A stretch of 64,000 nt of DNA from JANSYA01 sp965243385 (GTDB lineage: Bacteria; Spirochaetota; Leptospiria; Leptospirales; Leptonemataceae), in the NCBI GenBank assembly GCA_965243385.1, contig CBDEUV010000002.1, positions 5,580,001 through 5,644,000 on the forward strand. Reading direction: 5' to 3'. A model generated the notes under the pieces. That model ran no database searches and was not told the origin of the DNA. It was given only the letters and a program-made list of their open reading frames with translations. This document shows positions 53,191 to 61,854 of this stretch, piece after piece (positions within the stretch are counted from its first letter, which is position 1; the number at the start of each line of letters is the position of its first letter). A program made the translations under genes and the position numbers.

Positions 53191-53272
53191 ACTCAGGACG
53201 TCCGCGCGAATCGTTGTTAAGCGACGCGCCACAATTTGCTTCGGGAAGCGGATTCGTAACGCGGCCGACGCT

Positions 53273-54328
53273 TCAGCCCGCCGCTTCCGCCGGGTCGTCG
53301 CCCTGATCTTTTTTCCAGAGCTTGCCCAGCACGATCCAGAGCGATCCCAATGTCACCAGCACGACGGCGGTAATCTGACTCTGGGTAAAGCCGTACCAAT
53401 GCCAGTTTCGAAAATACTCCGCGCCCGGGTGTTGTGCGAAACGATCATTATGGTGTAAGAGATCGATGATCTGGCCGTCCTGCTCGAAGCTCGGAGGATC
53501 GAAGACCGGAATGACCGCGTCGTTAATACGCAAGAACTCCACAGAGAAACGCGCAAGACCATTCACCACTAAGAAGATCGCCACCATCATACCCGGGCGG
53601 AATTTCTGATGGCGGACCCACAGCATTAAAAACGCGAAGAGGCCGAGGGACATCGTTGATTCCATGAGCGGCGTATTCCATACGCGCACGCCCGCCGAGC
53701 ACATATAAGGCAGCCACCAGGCGTTCGGATCGCTGCAGGCGCCGTCGGCCGGTCCGTAGACCATCGTGAACAGGGGTATCGCCAGGGACGCGCCGTGGCC
53801 GTAGCATCCGTCGCCGCTGATCATGCAACCCATCCGACCGATGGCGTAGCCCAGGGCCAGCGAAGGCATGAACGCGTCGCCGTACTTCCAGATCGAATAG
53901 CCGCGCGAGCGCAAATAGATATAGATCGAACTGAACGAAAAGATGAAACCCCCGTAAAAGACGAGACCGCCGCCCTGCAGCAGATTGGACCAGAGCCCCT
54001 CGATGCCCGGCGTATTCGGAAAACGTCCTTTCATGCCTTCGAACGTAAAGAATACGTAATAGAAAGTATCCCAGAAGCCGTCGTGTACGACCCAGATCTT
54101 GTGCCAGATCTCGAAAACAAAAAAGATCTTCGAACCCACGATCGCGCCGACCACCGCCAGCAGCAGTGACCAATCGGCGGCTTCCGGGTCGAGACCGCGC
54201 CGGCGCAGTTCGCGCGGCGAAAGATACGAAGCGACCAGAAACGCGATCATCAACATTATGCTGTAGGTCGAGATGCCGGTCTTGCCCAGCAGCGTAAAGC
54301 CGCCGGGAAATGGAATTTCACTGATCAT
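53273..54328 (-). CDS. lgt: Prolipoprotein diacylglyceryl transferase
   Basis: 351-residue integral membrane enzyme with about seven spans that attaches diacylglycerol to the lipobox Cys of exported lipoproteins. The family signature is visible as 'GYAIGRMGCMISGDGCYG', and 'FYGGFIFSFSSIYIYLRSRG' belongs to an adjacent span. Slightly longer than the E. coli enzyme (~291), with an extra segment around 'GPADGACSDPNAWWLPYMCS'. It supports the many lipoprotein predictions here. First of a minus-strand run read before an M24 peptidase gene upstream. Confidence 0.95.
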   Translation of the reverse strand: MISEIPFPGGFTLLGKTGISTYSIMLMIAFLVASYLSPRELRRRGLDPEAADWSLLLAVVGAIVGSKIFFVFEIWHKIWVVHDGFWDTFYYVFFTFEGMKGRFPNTPGIEGLWSNLLQGGGLVFYGGFIFSFSSIYIYLRSRGYSIWKYGDAFMPSLALGYAIGRMGCMISGDGCYGHGASLAIPLFTMVYGPADGACSDPNAWWLPYMCSAGVRVWNTPLMESTMSLGLFAFLMLWVRHQKFRPGMMVAIFLVVNGLARFSVEFLRINDAVIPVFDPPSFEQDGQIIDLLHHNDRFAQHPGAEYFRNWHWYGFTQSQITAVVLVTLGSLWIVLGKLWKKDQGDDPAEAAG

Positions 54329-54381
54329 ATTGTCTAACTCGAATTCGTTTGATATTTATATTTACGAAGATAAATGCGATT

Positions 54382-55734
54382 TCAGCCCCGGCGCAGCGCT
54401 TCGATTTCCTCGACGGATTTCGGGATGTCCGCGGTCAATACCACCGGGGTATTTCCCTGAACCAGAACGTCGTCTTCGATGCGCACGCCGATACCGGCGA
54501 AGCGTTCCGGAGTGTGTTCGCCGTCCGGCGCGAAATAGAGTCCGGGCTCCACCGTGCAGACCATGCCGTCCGCGAGTTTGCGCGGCTCGTCGGCGGAATG
54601 GTCGTGGTACGAACCCACGTCGTGTACGTCCATCCCCAGATAGTGGCCGGTCTTGTGCATATAGAAATGCTGATAGCTTTTGTCCGCCAGGCGTTCGTCG
54701 ACGCCGCCGGAGAGCACGCCCAGATCGATGAGGCTCTGAGTTAAATCCCGCACGGTTCCGTCGTGCACCGCCTGCATGGATACGCCCGCCACCGTACGTT
54801 CGATGGCGCGTTCCTGAGCGTGCAGCACCGCCTGGTAGACGTCGCGTTGTTCGGGGGTGTAGCTTTCGCTTACGGGAAAGGTTCGGGTTACGTCGGCGTT
54901 CAGATAGCCTTTATCGGCTCCGGCGTCGACCAGGACCAGGTCGCCGGCCTGCATCTTACGATCGTTTTCGATATGATGCAGCACGCAGGCGTTCGCTCCG
55001 GAAGCTACAATTGACGGATAGGCTTCGCCGCCGCCGCCCCGGCGAAACTCGTATTGTAAGAGCGCTTCCAGTTCGTACTCGAACATGCCCGGCCGGGTTT
55101 TTTCCAGCAGCGCCTGATGGCCGTTCGCGGTGAGGCGGGCGCATTCGCGCAGCACCTCCACTTCATGCGCGTCTTTGATCAAACGCAGCTCGTGCAGAAT
55201 CAGCGCCGGATTGACGACGGTGCCGGGCCCGTAGTCGCCGGATCGGGCGCGCTGCATGGTCTCCGCGGCGCGTCCGAGAATCTTCGCGTCGCGCTGCGGC
55301 CGGTCGCTTTCGCCGAAGCGATAATAGAGCGTGGATTTGTTTTTCAGGAGTTCGCCCAGGTCCGATTCAAATGCGGCGATGGGTTTCGCTTCGTCGACGC
55401 CCAGAGTCGCCGGTGCGTCTTCGACTCCCAGACGCGGACCGTCCCAGGTCTCGCGGCTGCGATCGCGTTCGCGTAAGTACAGCCGGCTGCCGGCGGCGGT
55501 CAGAGCGAGCACGCACTCTTCTTCGCCGAAACCGGTCAGGTAAAAGAAGTCCGAGTCCTGGCGAAAGCGATAGTGCACGTCGTTGCTTTTGGTTCGCACG
55601 GGGGCGCTGAAGATCAGCGCCACGCCGTCCGGCGCCATCGCTGATTGAAAACGTTTGCGGCGTTCGGCAAACGCGGCGGGGAGTACGCTGCCGTCCCCGG
55701 AGGATGCGGTCTGTGCTGCGGTGGGGCTGTTCAT
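54382..55734 (-). CDS. pepP: M24B aminopeptidase P-family protein
   Basis: 450 residues, pita-bread fold. An AMP_N domain comes first ('FAERRKRFQSAMAPDGVALI', 'SDFFYLTGFGEEECVLALTA'). The catalytic metal ligands are spread through 'VLVDAGADKGYLNADVTRTF', 'FYMHKTGHYLGMDVHDVGSY' and 'CTVEPGLYFAPDGEHTPERF' 'GIGVRIEDDVLV'. These give the expected Asp, Asp, His, Glu, Glu set. Cleaves an N-terminal residue before Pro. 53 bp upstream of lgt on the same strand. Confidence 0.95.
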   Translation of the reverse strand: MNSPTAAQTASSGDGSVLPAAFAERRKRFQSAMAPDGVALIFSAPVRTKSNDVHYRFRQDSDFFYLTGFGEEECVLALTAAGSRLYLRERDRSRETWDGPRLGVEDAPATLGVDEAKPIAAFESDLGELLKNKSTLYYRFGESDRPQRDAKILGRAAETMQRARSGDYGPGTVVNPALILHELRLIKDAHEVEVLRECARLTANGHQALLEKTRPGMFEYELEALLQYEFRRGGGGEAYPSIVASGANACVLHHIENDRKMQAGDLVLVDAGADKGYLNADVTRTFPVSESYTPEQRDVYQAVLHAQERAIERTVAGVSMQAVHDGTVRDLTQSLIDLGVLSGGVDERLADKSYQHFYMHKTGHYLGMDVHDVGSYHDHSADEPRKLADGMVCTVEPGLYFAPDGEHTPERFAGIGVRIEDDVLVQGNTPVVLTADIPKSVEEIEALRRG

Positions 55735-55815
55735 AATCGATAATCGCCTGCGAAGCGGAAGAAAGGCTTCGATGATAAGATCCAGTACAATAAGACGCGC
55801 GGGTGGGGAACCGCG

Positions 55816-57129
55816 TTACGATTGCGGTTTCCGATCCGGGTCTGTTTTCTCGCCCCCGGTCGTCAGTTCCACAAAATAATTATAAATGCGATGGCTTCCC
55901 AGAACAATCACCGCCCGGCATTCCGAAGCCGGAAGCGCCGGTGAATCCGGTGCTTCCAGCGCTTCGGGCAGTACGCGCAGGCCTTCGACGCCGGCGCTTT
56001 CCAGATCGTCGGGCGGCGTCGCCAGCTCGCCCCCGAAGAGCAGCCTGGCCGTCCGGCAGCCCGCCGCCCTGGCCGCCGCCAGGCACTCCAGAGGATCGCG
56101 ATCTTTCAGGACCCCGAGCCGCAGCTCGCAGGAATCGAAGCCCGGGAAATCCGGCCGCGCCGCGATATCGGAGAGGGCCCGGCTGATCGACGCCGGGTTG
56201 TGGGCCACATCGAAATAGACCGGAAGATTCGGCGCCGAATGCGAATGAGCCAGGCGCCGGACTTCGAGCCGTCCGGGCGGGGGCGGAATGTCCGTTTGCC
56301 TTTCGGCGTTCGCGAGCCGGCCGGACTCTCTCAGGATGAAGCGGGCGAAGGCCAGGTTTTCCTGGAGATAGTCGGCGAAGCTGTCCGGCGGTCGCCAGGC
56401 GTGGATCTGCACGTCGGCGGAGAGTCGGCGAATTTCGTTCTCGATTTCGATGTCTGTGAGCAGAGCCTGAGGGCCGTAAAAAACGCGGCGGCACTCCGGC
56501 GAGATCATGCCCAGCTTTTCGCGCAGAATCGCTTGCGGGGTTTCGCCCAGAATCTGCGTGTGCTCCAGGTCGATGCGGGTGAGCACCACCGTTTGCGCCC
56601 GGGCCAGGCGCGTGGCGTCGAAGCGCCCGCCCAATCCGGCTTCGAAGATCTGCACCGGACAGCCCGGATCCTGAAAGAGCTCGAAGGCGAGCAGGGTGAG
56701 TATTTCAAAATAGCTGAAGCTTTCGTACAGCTCGGGATCGTCGAGCCTGGTCCGCAGCCTTTCCAGTCCCGCGAGCGCGGCCCGAGCGGCGACCGGCTCG
56801 CGGTTTATCCGGATGCGTTCGAGTACGCTGCTCAGATGCGGCGAAGTGTAGAGACCGACGGGGGATGGCGCATGCGTTTCGGCGAGCGCCGATAAGTACC
56901 AGGCGGTCGAGCCCTTGCCGTTACTGCCGACAACGCTCAGTCGTTCGCCCCGGAGCTGCGGCCAGAGCTTGCGCGAAAGCGCAAACAGCGATTCGCGGGA
57001 AGCTTCGAGCCGGCGACGATCGAATTTCCGCGACCGCTCGGGATTGATCCGCGCGTTTAAGTCGGCGCTGAGAGCGGCGAAGGCGCCGGACGCGAATTCG
57101 GAAGAGTCTGGAGCGAATCGATCGTTCAT
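55816..57129 (-). CDS. folC: Folylpolyglutamate synthase/dihydrofolate synthase
   Basis: 437 residues of the Mur-ligase-like family, adding glutamates to folates. The P-loop region 'LSVVGSNGKGSTAWYLSALA', the 'YTSPHLSSVLERIRINR' folate segment and 'VVLTRIDLEHTQILGETPQA' are conserved. 'PVYFDVAHNPASISRALSDI' marks the C-terminal domain. It lies 16 bp after aroE on the minus strand, so aroE-folC are probably co-transcribed. Confidence 0.93.
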   Translation of the reverse strand: MNDRFAPDSSEFASGAFAALSADLNARINPERSRKFDRRRLEASRESLFALSRKLWPQLRGERLSVVGSNGKGSTAWYLSALAETHAPSPVGLYTSPHLSSVLERIRINREPVAARAALAGLERLRTRLDDPELYESFSYFEILTLLAFELFQDPGCPVQIFEAGLGGRFDATRLARAQTVVLTRIDLEHTQILGETPQAILREKLGMISPECRRVFYGPQALLTDIEIENEIRRLSADVQIHAWRPPDSFADYLQENLAFARFILRESGRLANAERQTDIPPPPGRLEVRRLAHSHSAPNLPVYFDVAHNPASISRALSDIAARPDFPGFDSCELRLGVLKDRDPLECLAAARAAGCRTARLLFGGELATPPDDLESAGVEGLRVLPEALEAPDSPALPASECRAVIVLGSHRIYNYFVELTTGGEKTDPDRKPQS

Positions 57130-57145
57130 GCTCGGGTGGGCGGGA

Positions 57146-58153
57146 TCAATCGCCGGTCGCGCGTTTGCGCAGGGCCGCGAGCAGTTCTTTTTCCATCAGG
57201 TTTTCCGGCGCTCGCTCGCCGGTGAAGTGTTCGAACTGAATCACAGCCTGATAGAGCAGCATCAAATAGCCGGGCACGGTTTTCGCGCCGACCGCCGTTG
57301 CGTGCTTCAGCAAAGGCGTGCGCATGGGATTATAGACGATGTCGAAAACGTGGTGATACTCTCGCACGAAATTCCCGGGCAGGGGCAGCCCCTGGGCGGC
57401 GCCCTGCATGCCCAGCGGCGTGGTGTGAATGATGATGTCGATGTCTTCCGGCTGGAGATCTTTATAGCCGGCGATCGCCGCCGCTTCTTGCGAGTCGTGC
57501 GACTGATTCGCGGCGCTTCGATCTTTCGCGCGTCGATTCGCGCCGCTGTTTGCGCTCGCTCCGGACTTTGTTTTCGAATGGACGGCCGCCGCTTCTTCGA
57601 CTCCGCGGATCATTGTCGAGCGTCGACCGTGAACGCTTTTCAGCTGATTGACGAATGCGCGAACTTTCTTCGCATTGCGACCGGCTACCGCCAGCATGGC
57701 GGGGTGTTCGTCGAGCAGGAGCGCGTGCGCGATGGCCGTCGCTGAACCGCCGTAGCCCAGCAACAAAAATCGGCGGCCGCGCAAATCCGGGCAGTGCTGT
57801 TTGAGGGCTCGCACGGCGCCAGGGCCGTCAGTATTGTACGCTTTGAGATAATCCGTTTCGGGGTCGCGGATCAGCGTATTCGCGGCGCCGCAGTACTCGG
57901 TCAGGTCGTCCCAGTCGTCCGCGATCTTCGCCGCCCATGCTTTGTGCGGAATGGTAACCGAAAGGCCGTCGAGGCCCAACGCGATGATGCCTTTCTTGAG
58001 CGCGGCGCCGGCCTGGGTCACGTCGAAGGGCACGTAGACCGCGTTGATTTTTTTGGACGCGAAGGCCGCGTTGTGAATCAGCGGGCTCAGGGAGTGTCCG
58101 GTGGGATGGCCGAGGATGCCGAAGAGTCGGGTATTTCCGTTGATCTGAACCAT
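57146..58153 (-). CDS. aroE: Shikimate dehydrogenase with an internal insertion
   Basis: 335 residues. Shikimate-binding start 'GILGHPTGHSLSPLIHNAAF', the catalytic Lys in 'SVTIPHKAWAAKIADDWDDL', and the NADP loop 'RFLLLGYGGSATAIAHALLL' are normal. Between the glycine loop and the C-terminal domain is an Ala/Ser/Arg-rich insertion of about 45 residues (near 186-232), so the protein is longer than the usual ~280. Reduces 3-dehydroshikimate to shikimate. Operon with folC. Confidence 0.94.
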   Translation of the reverse strand: MVQINGNTRLFGILGHPTGHSLSPLIHNAAFASKKINAVYVPFDVTQAGAALKKGIIALGLDGLSVTIPHKAWAAKIADDWDDLTEYCGAANTLIRDPETDYLKAYNTDGPGAVRALKQHCPDLRGRRFLLLGYGGSATAIAHALLLDEHPAMLAVAGRNAKKVRAFVNQLKSVHGRRSTMIRGVEEAAAVHSKTKSGASANSGANRRAKDRSAANQSHDSQEAAAIAGYKDLQPEDIDIIIHTTPLGMQGAAQGLPLPGNFVREYHHVFDIVYNPMRTPLLKHATAVGAKTVPGYLMLLYQAVIQFEHFTGERAPENLMEKELLAALRKRATGD

Positions 58154-58334
58154 AGCGTGGAGAGGGCGTCTACCGGAAGCGAACCGCGACCTGGCGCGGC
58201 GTGTAAATCGTTATTTACGAATCGCGCCGACTCCGGCGCACCAGGCGAAGACTGACGATTGCGACGAGGGCGCGAAAAGCCAGGATAATTGGTTGTATTC
58301 CCGGCTGCCTGCCATTTCCTGGACCGCAGGCGAT

Positions 58335-58655
58335 ATGGTTACACATTTTGTTCCTGTAGATGCTCTTGCCTATGTTCTGACCGGGCTCGTCGCGGCCTGG
58401 TTCTATTATCATTATATGCGGCGCGAGCTACTGGGGGGCTTCTGGGGCGCCGTCGTAATCGGCGTGATCGGGGCGGTCATGGTGCACTCGGTGCTTTCGC
58501 TGTTCAACAACTGGTTCGCGCGACTGCTCAACTGGTTGATGAAACCGGAACTCGGCGGCTTTCACGTGCGCGTGAATATGCTGGCCGCGATGGCCGGAGC
58601 TTTCCTCTTCGTCTTCATCCTCAACCGGATCAATCATGACAAGGAGCGGCGATAG
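58335..58655 (+). CDS. Small membrane protein, unknown
   Basis: 106 residues from an ATG at 58335 (a TTG at 58293 gives 14 more, less supported). Two or three hydrophobic segments ('FVPVDALAYVLTGLVAAWFY', 'GAVVIGVIGAVMVHSVLSLF', 'MLAAMAGAFLFVFILNRI'). Two hairpins of GATA-looped inverted repeats follow directly. The stop TAG lies inside AGCGGC/GCCGCT (58645-58660). Unknown function. Confidence 0.7.
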   Translation: MVTHFVPVDALAYVLTGLVAAWFYYHYMRRELLGGFWGAVVIGVIGAVMVHSVLSLFNNWFARLLNWLMKPELGGFHVRVNMLAAMAGAFLFVFILNRINHDKERR

Positions 58656-58767
58656 CCGCTCTCTCGTCGGCTTCGCCGACACTACGTGAAACGGCGATAG
58701 CCGTTCCTCAGACCGCGCTTGCGGCCCTTCAATAATCGCCGCCAGGCGCACTCTCTCGTCGGCTTCG
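58645..58767. repeat. GATA-loop hairpins and direct 17-bp repeat
   Basis: AGCGGC-GATA-GCCGCT (58645-58660) and ACGGC-GATA-GCCGT (58691-58704) are two small hairpins with the same loop. The 17-bp sequence CTCTCTCGTCGGCTTCG occurs at 58659-58675 and again at 58751-58767. Together they form a compound intergenic repeat next to the CACGGAT element. Confidence 0.7.
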
Positions 58768-58783
58768 TTTTCTCCGGACTTTC

Positions 58784-58930
58784 TGGCCACGGATTTCACG
58801 GATGACACGGATTTGGTATCCGGGCTCTGCGGATTCGCAAATCAAACTGAACAATCGTCGGGGAAAGGTCCGGCTGATGGGTCTCTGGATCTTTAACTCT
58901 CTATCCGTGCCATCGGTGTCATCCGTGGCC
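58784..58930. repeat. Inverted CACGGAT-type intergenic repeat, copy 2
   Basis: Left arm 58784-58812 (TGGCCACGGAT, TTCACGGAT, GACACGGAT) and right arm 58903-58930 (ATCCGTGCC, ATCGGTGTC, ATCCGTGGCC) are near-reverse complements. The same unit types as at 3644-3824. The element ends seven bases before the DUF1820 stop codon. Confidence 0.75.
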
Positions 58931-58936
58931 GAATCC

Positions 58937-59296
58937 TCAGTCCCTGGCGGGGGGGATCAGCGGCGTCACGTTCGAAGGCGCATCCCCGGCGCCGGCCGCG
59001 CCAGGATTTGCGCCATCGCCATCAAGGGAGACGATCCGCGGGCGCGGATTGGAGTCCTTTTCCAGCTCTTCGATGCGCACAATCGCCTGCATGGGGATAT
59101 AGAGGCGTTTCGTATCCTGAAACTCCTGGCGCAGGGATTCTTCGGTCGGATCGACCAGGATTTTGGAGGTCTCCCCGAATACGAGCTCCTCGACTTCGAC
59201 GAAGCCCAGCAGATTGCCCTGCAGCACGGCCCGGGCGTAGATCTGGTAAGATTTGCCCTGGTTTACAAAGATTACTCGATAGAGACTCTTGCTCAT
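58937..59296 (-). CDS. DUF1820-family protein
   Basis: 119 residues. A compact beta-rich domain ('SLYRVIFVNQGKSYQIYARA', 'LLGFVEVEELVFGETSKILV', 'RLYIPMQAIVRIEELEKDSN') matches DUF1820, and a Gly/Ala/Pro-rich tail follows. Function unknown. The gene is divergent from fliD with ~165 bp between them, and its stop is close to the CACGGAT element. Confidence 0.92.
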   Translation of the reverse strand: MSKSLYRVIFVNQGKSYQIYARAVLQGNLLGFVEVEELVFGETSKILVDPTEESLRQEFQDTKRLYIPMQAIVRIEELEKDSNPRPRIVSLDGDGANPGAAGAGDAPSNVTPLIPPARD

Positions 59297-59463
59297 ATTG
59301 CCCCTGGCGGCGACCGCCGGGGAAACGGAATCCCGCCCCTCCGGTACGTCAAGTTACGGGTAAAAATCTCGTTAGAAACTCTCATCTTTTCGTCGAAATT
59401 CCCGATTGTATCTATAGAACGGCCCTGTAGCGCCAGTGCGCGCCACGGCCCAGGAGAACGCAG

Positions 59464-61719
59464 ATGCCGGCACCGCCCGTAATGGACCTCGGATCAGGAA
59501 TGGATACTCAGGGCACCATCGAGAAATTGATGAAGCTCGAACGGATCCCGCTGCAGCGTATGCAGCAGGAAAACGGCCTGCGTGAAATCCAGATTCGGGC
59601 CTACGAAGAGGTGCGCAAACGCACCCGGGACCTGGCCGACAAGAGCCGCAAGCTCTACTCGATTACCGGCGCCTTCTCCGATCGCAGCGTGGTCTCAAGC
59701 GACGCCGGCGCGATTACCGGACAGGCTTCGCCTTCCGCCGACGCGGGCGAGCAGCAGGTAGAGGTCCTGCAGCTGGCTTCGAATCATCAGATTCACTCCG
59801 ACCCGGTGTTGGTCGACGACGCGCTGCCCGCCGGAAAGTTTACGGTTACCGCCGGCGGTAAAGAACGCACAATCGCGTTCAAAGGCGGCAAGGTCCGGCG
59901 TCTGCTCGAGCAGCTGAAGCGCGACGGCGAGCAGCTCTTCGACGTAACCGGCGTAAATACCGACGCATCGCATTTATTGATCAGCCTGCGTTCAAAGCAC
60001 AGCGGCGAAAACGGCCGTATGCAGTTCCAGGATCCCGACGGTCTGCTCGGCAAGATCGGTCTCGTGCAGCCCGGCACTGTCGATACGAGCCCGGAGAAAA
60101 TCGTCTGGCGTCGCGGCGAACTTGATGATTACAAACGCGCGGGCGAAGCGGCGACCCCCGGCGAGGCGGTGCAATACCGCCTGTTGTCCGCAGGGCGCGG
60201 TATCGAGCTGGAAGGCGAAGGCGCCGTTCTGTTAAAAGACAAGAATCTACAGCCGGGCGAACTGAGCCTGAAGCTACGAGCTCTGGAAGCGGCTCCCGCT
60301 CCCGAAAAAATCGAAGACGCGGTCGCGCCTGAACAAGCTGCCGGCGCCGACGAAAGCGCCGAAAAAGAGCCGGCTGCCGGCGAAACCCAAAACCAGGCAG
60401 CGGAAAAAAAAGCCGCTGAACAGGAGCAGGAGCGCGAAACCGCGGCCGTCGGTCCCGCCATCTCGCTGAAGATCGGCGACGTCGAACTAAAGGGCCAGCA
60501 TCTCGAACGCCGCCGCGTACTGTCCGAAGAAGACGCGCGCGCCGTCGCGGCGGAAGGCGATGAAGCCGAACAGTCCACCGGGAATCCGGCCGCTTCCGAA
60601 GATGAGAAAAAGAAAGCCGGGGCGGCGGACGACCAGGAGCTTGCAAAATTTCTGAAGGTCGGCATCGGTATCGTTACGAAAGCGGGCCAGGGGGCTACGA
60701 ATACCAAAGAAGTCGTGCGCGAAATCGAAGTCGGGCAGCCGGCTTCCGAAATCAAACTCAACCTGGCCGCCCTGGGCGGCGGCGCCGAAATCGAGGGCCT
60801 GTATTTTTTTCAGCCCGACGGCGGCAAGAGCCGCGTGGCCGACCTGATCATGCAACCGGCCGCGAAGGCGGAAAAGCAATTACTGCCCGTGCACGAAACG
60901 AGCGCCGCCCGGGACGCCGTAATGAAGGTCAACGGGGTCGAAGTTCGCCGCTCCGAAAATAAGGCGATCACCGACGTCATCCAGGGGTTGAGCCTCGATC
61001 TAAACCGCCCGACCCAGGGCCCGGTTACGGTGAGCATCAGCACGAATACCGACGAGATTTCCGGACAGATCCAGGAATGGGTCGCGTCCTACAACGAGCT
61101 GATGCTCTTTTTGCGCGAGAATTCAAATACCGACGGCGAGAAATTTATCCCGCCGGCACCGGGCGAAGACGATCGCAATCGGCCTTCTCCGGCGGAACGG
61201 CAGGGCATCTTCGCCAGCGACAGCACCGTTCGCCAGTTGATCGCCACGATTCGTTCGCAGGCGGCCCAGGCCTATCCGTCCACCTCGAAGCCGGCCTACC
61301 GAGTGCTGGCGGACATCGGCATTTCGACGGGCGGCGTCGGCGCGAAATGGGAAGATGTGCAGTACGGTTTTCTGCAAATCGAAGAAGACAAGCTCGGCAA
61401 AGCGCTGCGGGCCAATCCGGAAGCGGTGCGCGAGCTCTTCGCTTCCGATACGAACGAGGACAGCGTGCCCGACAACGGCATGGCCGTGAGTCTCGAGCAG
61501 AGCCTGCGACCCTACAACCGGACCTCCGGCGGCCTGATCGCCGCGCGGATCAGCATGCTCAAAGATCAGATTTCGTCCAATAAAGAGGAGATGTTTCGCA
61601 AGGAACGCAGCATCGAAAACAAGCAGCAGAACCTGCGCGAGCGCTTCGGCCGCATGGAGCAGGCCGTCCAGCGCAACCGCTCGATGGGCGAGTATCTCAA
61701 GAGCAACGGGCCCCGCTAG
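59464..61719 (+). CDS. fliD: Flagellar filament cap/hook-associated protein 2 with large insertion
   Basis: 751 residues, longer than the usual ~450-680. The FliD_N part ('GSGMDTQGTIEKLMKLERIP') and FliD_C part ('DEISGQIQEWVASYNELMLF', 'ALRANPEAVRELFASDTNED', 'KQQNLRERFGRMEQAVQRNR') are clear. A ~130-residue insertion rich in Ala, Glu, Lys and Gln lies about 280-410. AGGAG at 59454-59458 is the ribosome site. The protein caps the periplasmic flagellar filament and is exported by the flagellar type III apparatus. Confidence 0.95.
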   Translation: MPAPPVMDLGSGMDTQGTIEKLMKLERIPLQRMQQENGLREIQIRAYEEVRKRTRDLADKSRKLYSITGAFSDRSVVSSDAGAITGQASPSADAGEQQVEVLQLASNHQIHSDPVLVDDALPAGKFTVTAGGKERTIAFKGGKVRRLLEQLKRDGEQLFDVTGVNTDASHLLISLRSKHSGENGRMQFQDPDGLLGKIGLVQPGTVDTSPEKIVWRRGELDDYKRAGEAATPGEAVQYRLLSAGRGIELEGEGAVLLKDKNLQPGELSLKLRALEAAPAPEKIEDAVAPEQAAGADESAEKEPAAGETQNQAAEKKAAEQEQERETAAVGPAISLKIGDVELKGQHLERRRVLSEEDARAVAAEGDEAEQSTGNPAASEDEKKKAGAADDQELAKFLKVGIGIVTKAGQGATNTKEVVREIEVGQPASEIKLNLAALGGGAEIEGLYFFQPDGGKSRVADLIMQPAAKAEKQLLPVHETSAARDAVMKVNGVEVRRSENKAITDVIQGLSLDLNRPTQGPVTVSISTNTDEISGQIQEWVASYNELMLFLRENSNTDGEKFIPPAPGEDDRNRPSPAERQGIFASDSTVRQLIATIRSQAAQAYPSTSKPAYRVLADIGISTGGVGAKWEDVQYGFLQIEEDKLGKALRANPEAVRELFASDTNEDSVPDNGMAVSLEQSLRPYNRTSGGLIAARISMLKDQISSNKEEMFRKERSIENKQQNLRERFGRMEQAVQRNRSMGEYLKSNGPR

Positions 61720-61854
61720 GACGAGCGGTGCGCGCGCTGTCCGATACTACGAAAATACTCAGGGCCGGCGCGATTTCGGCCGATGAGTGTGACATAAGAG
61801 TACACAGACTTCCGGCCCCGCAATCCCTGCGCGGACCGGAGGGGAGCTTTAGCG

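Noticed and set aside
58751..58767. The CTCTCTCGTCGGCTTCG repeat as a phage attachment site
   Set aside because: Only two copies 92 bp apart were seen, with no integrase or phage genes nearby; more likely part of an intergenic repeat.
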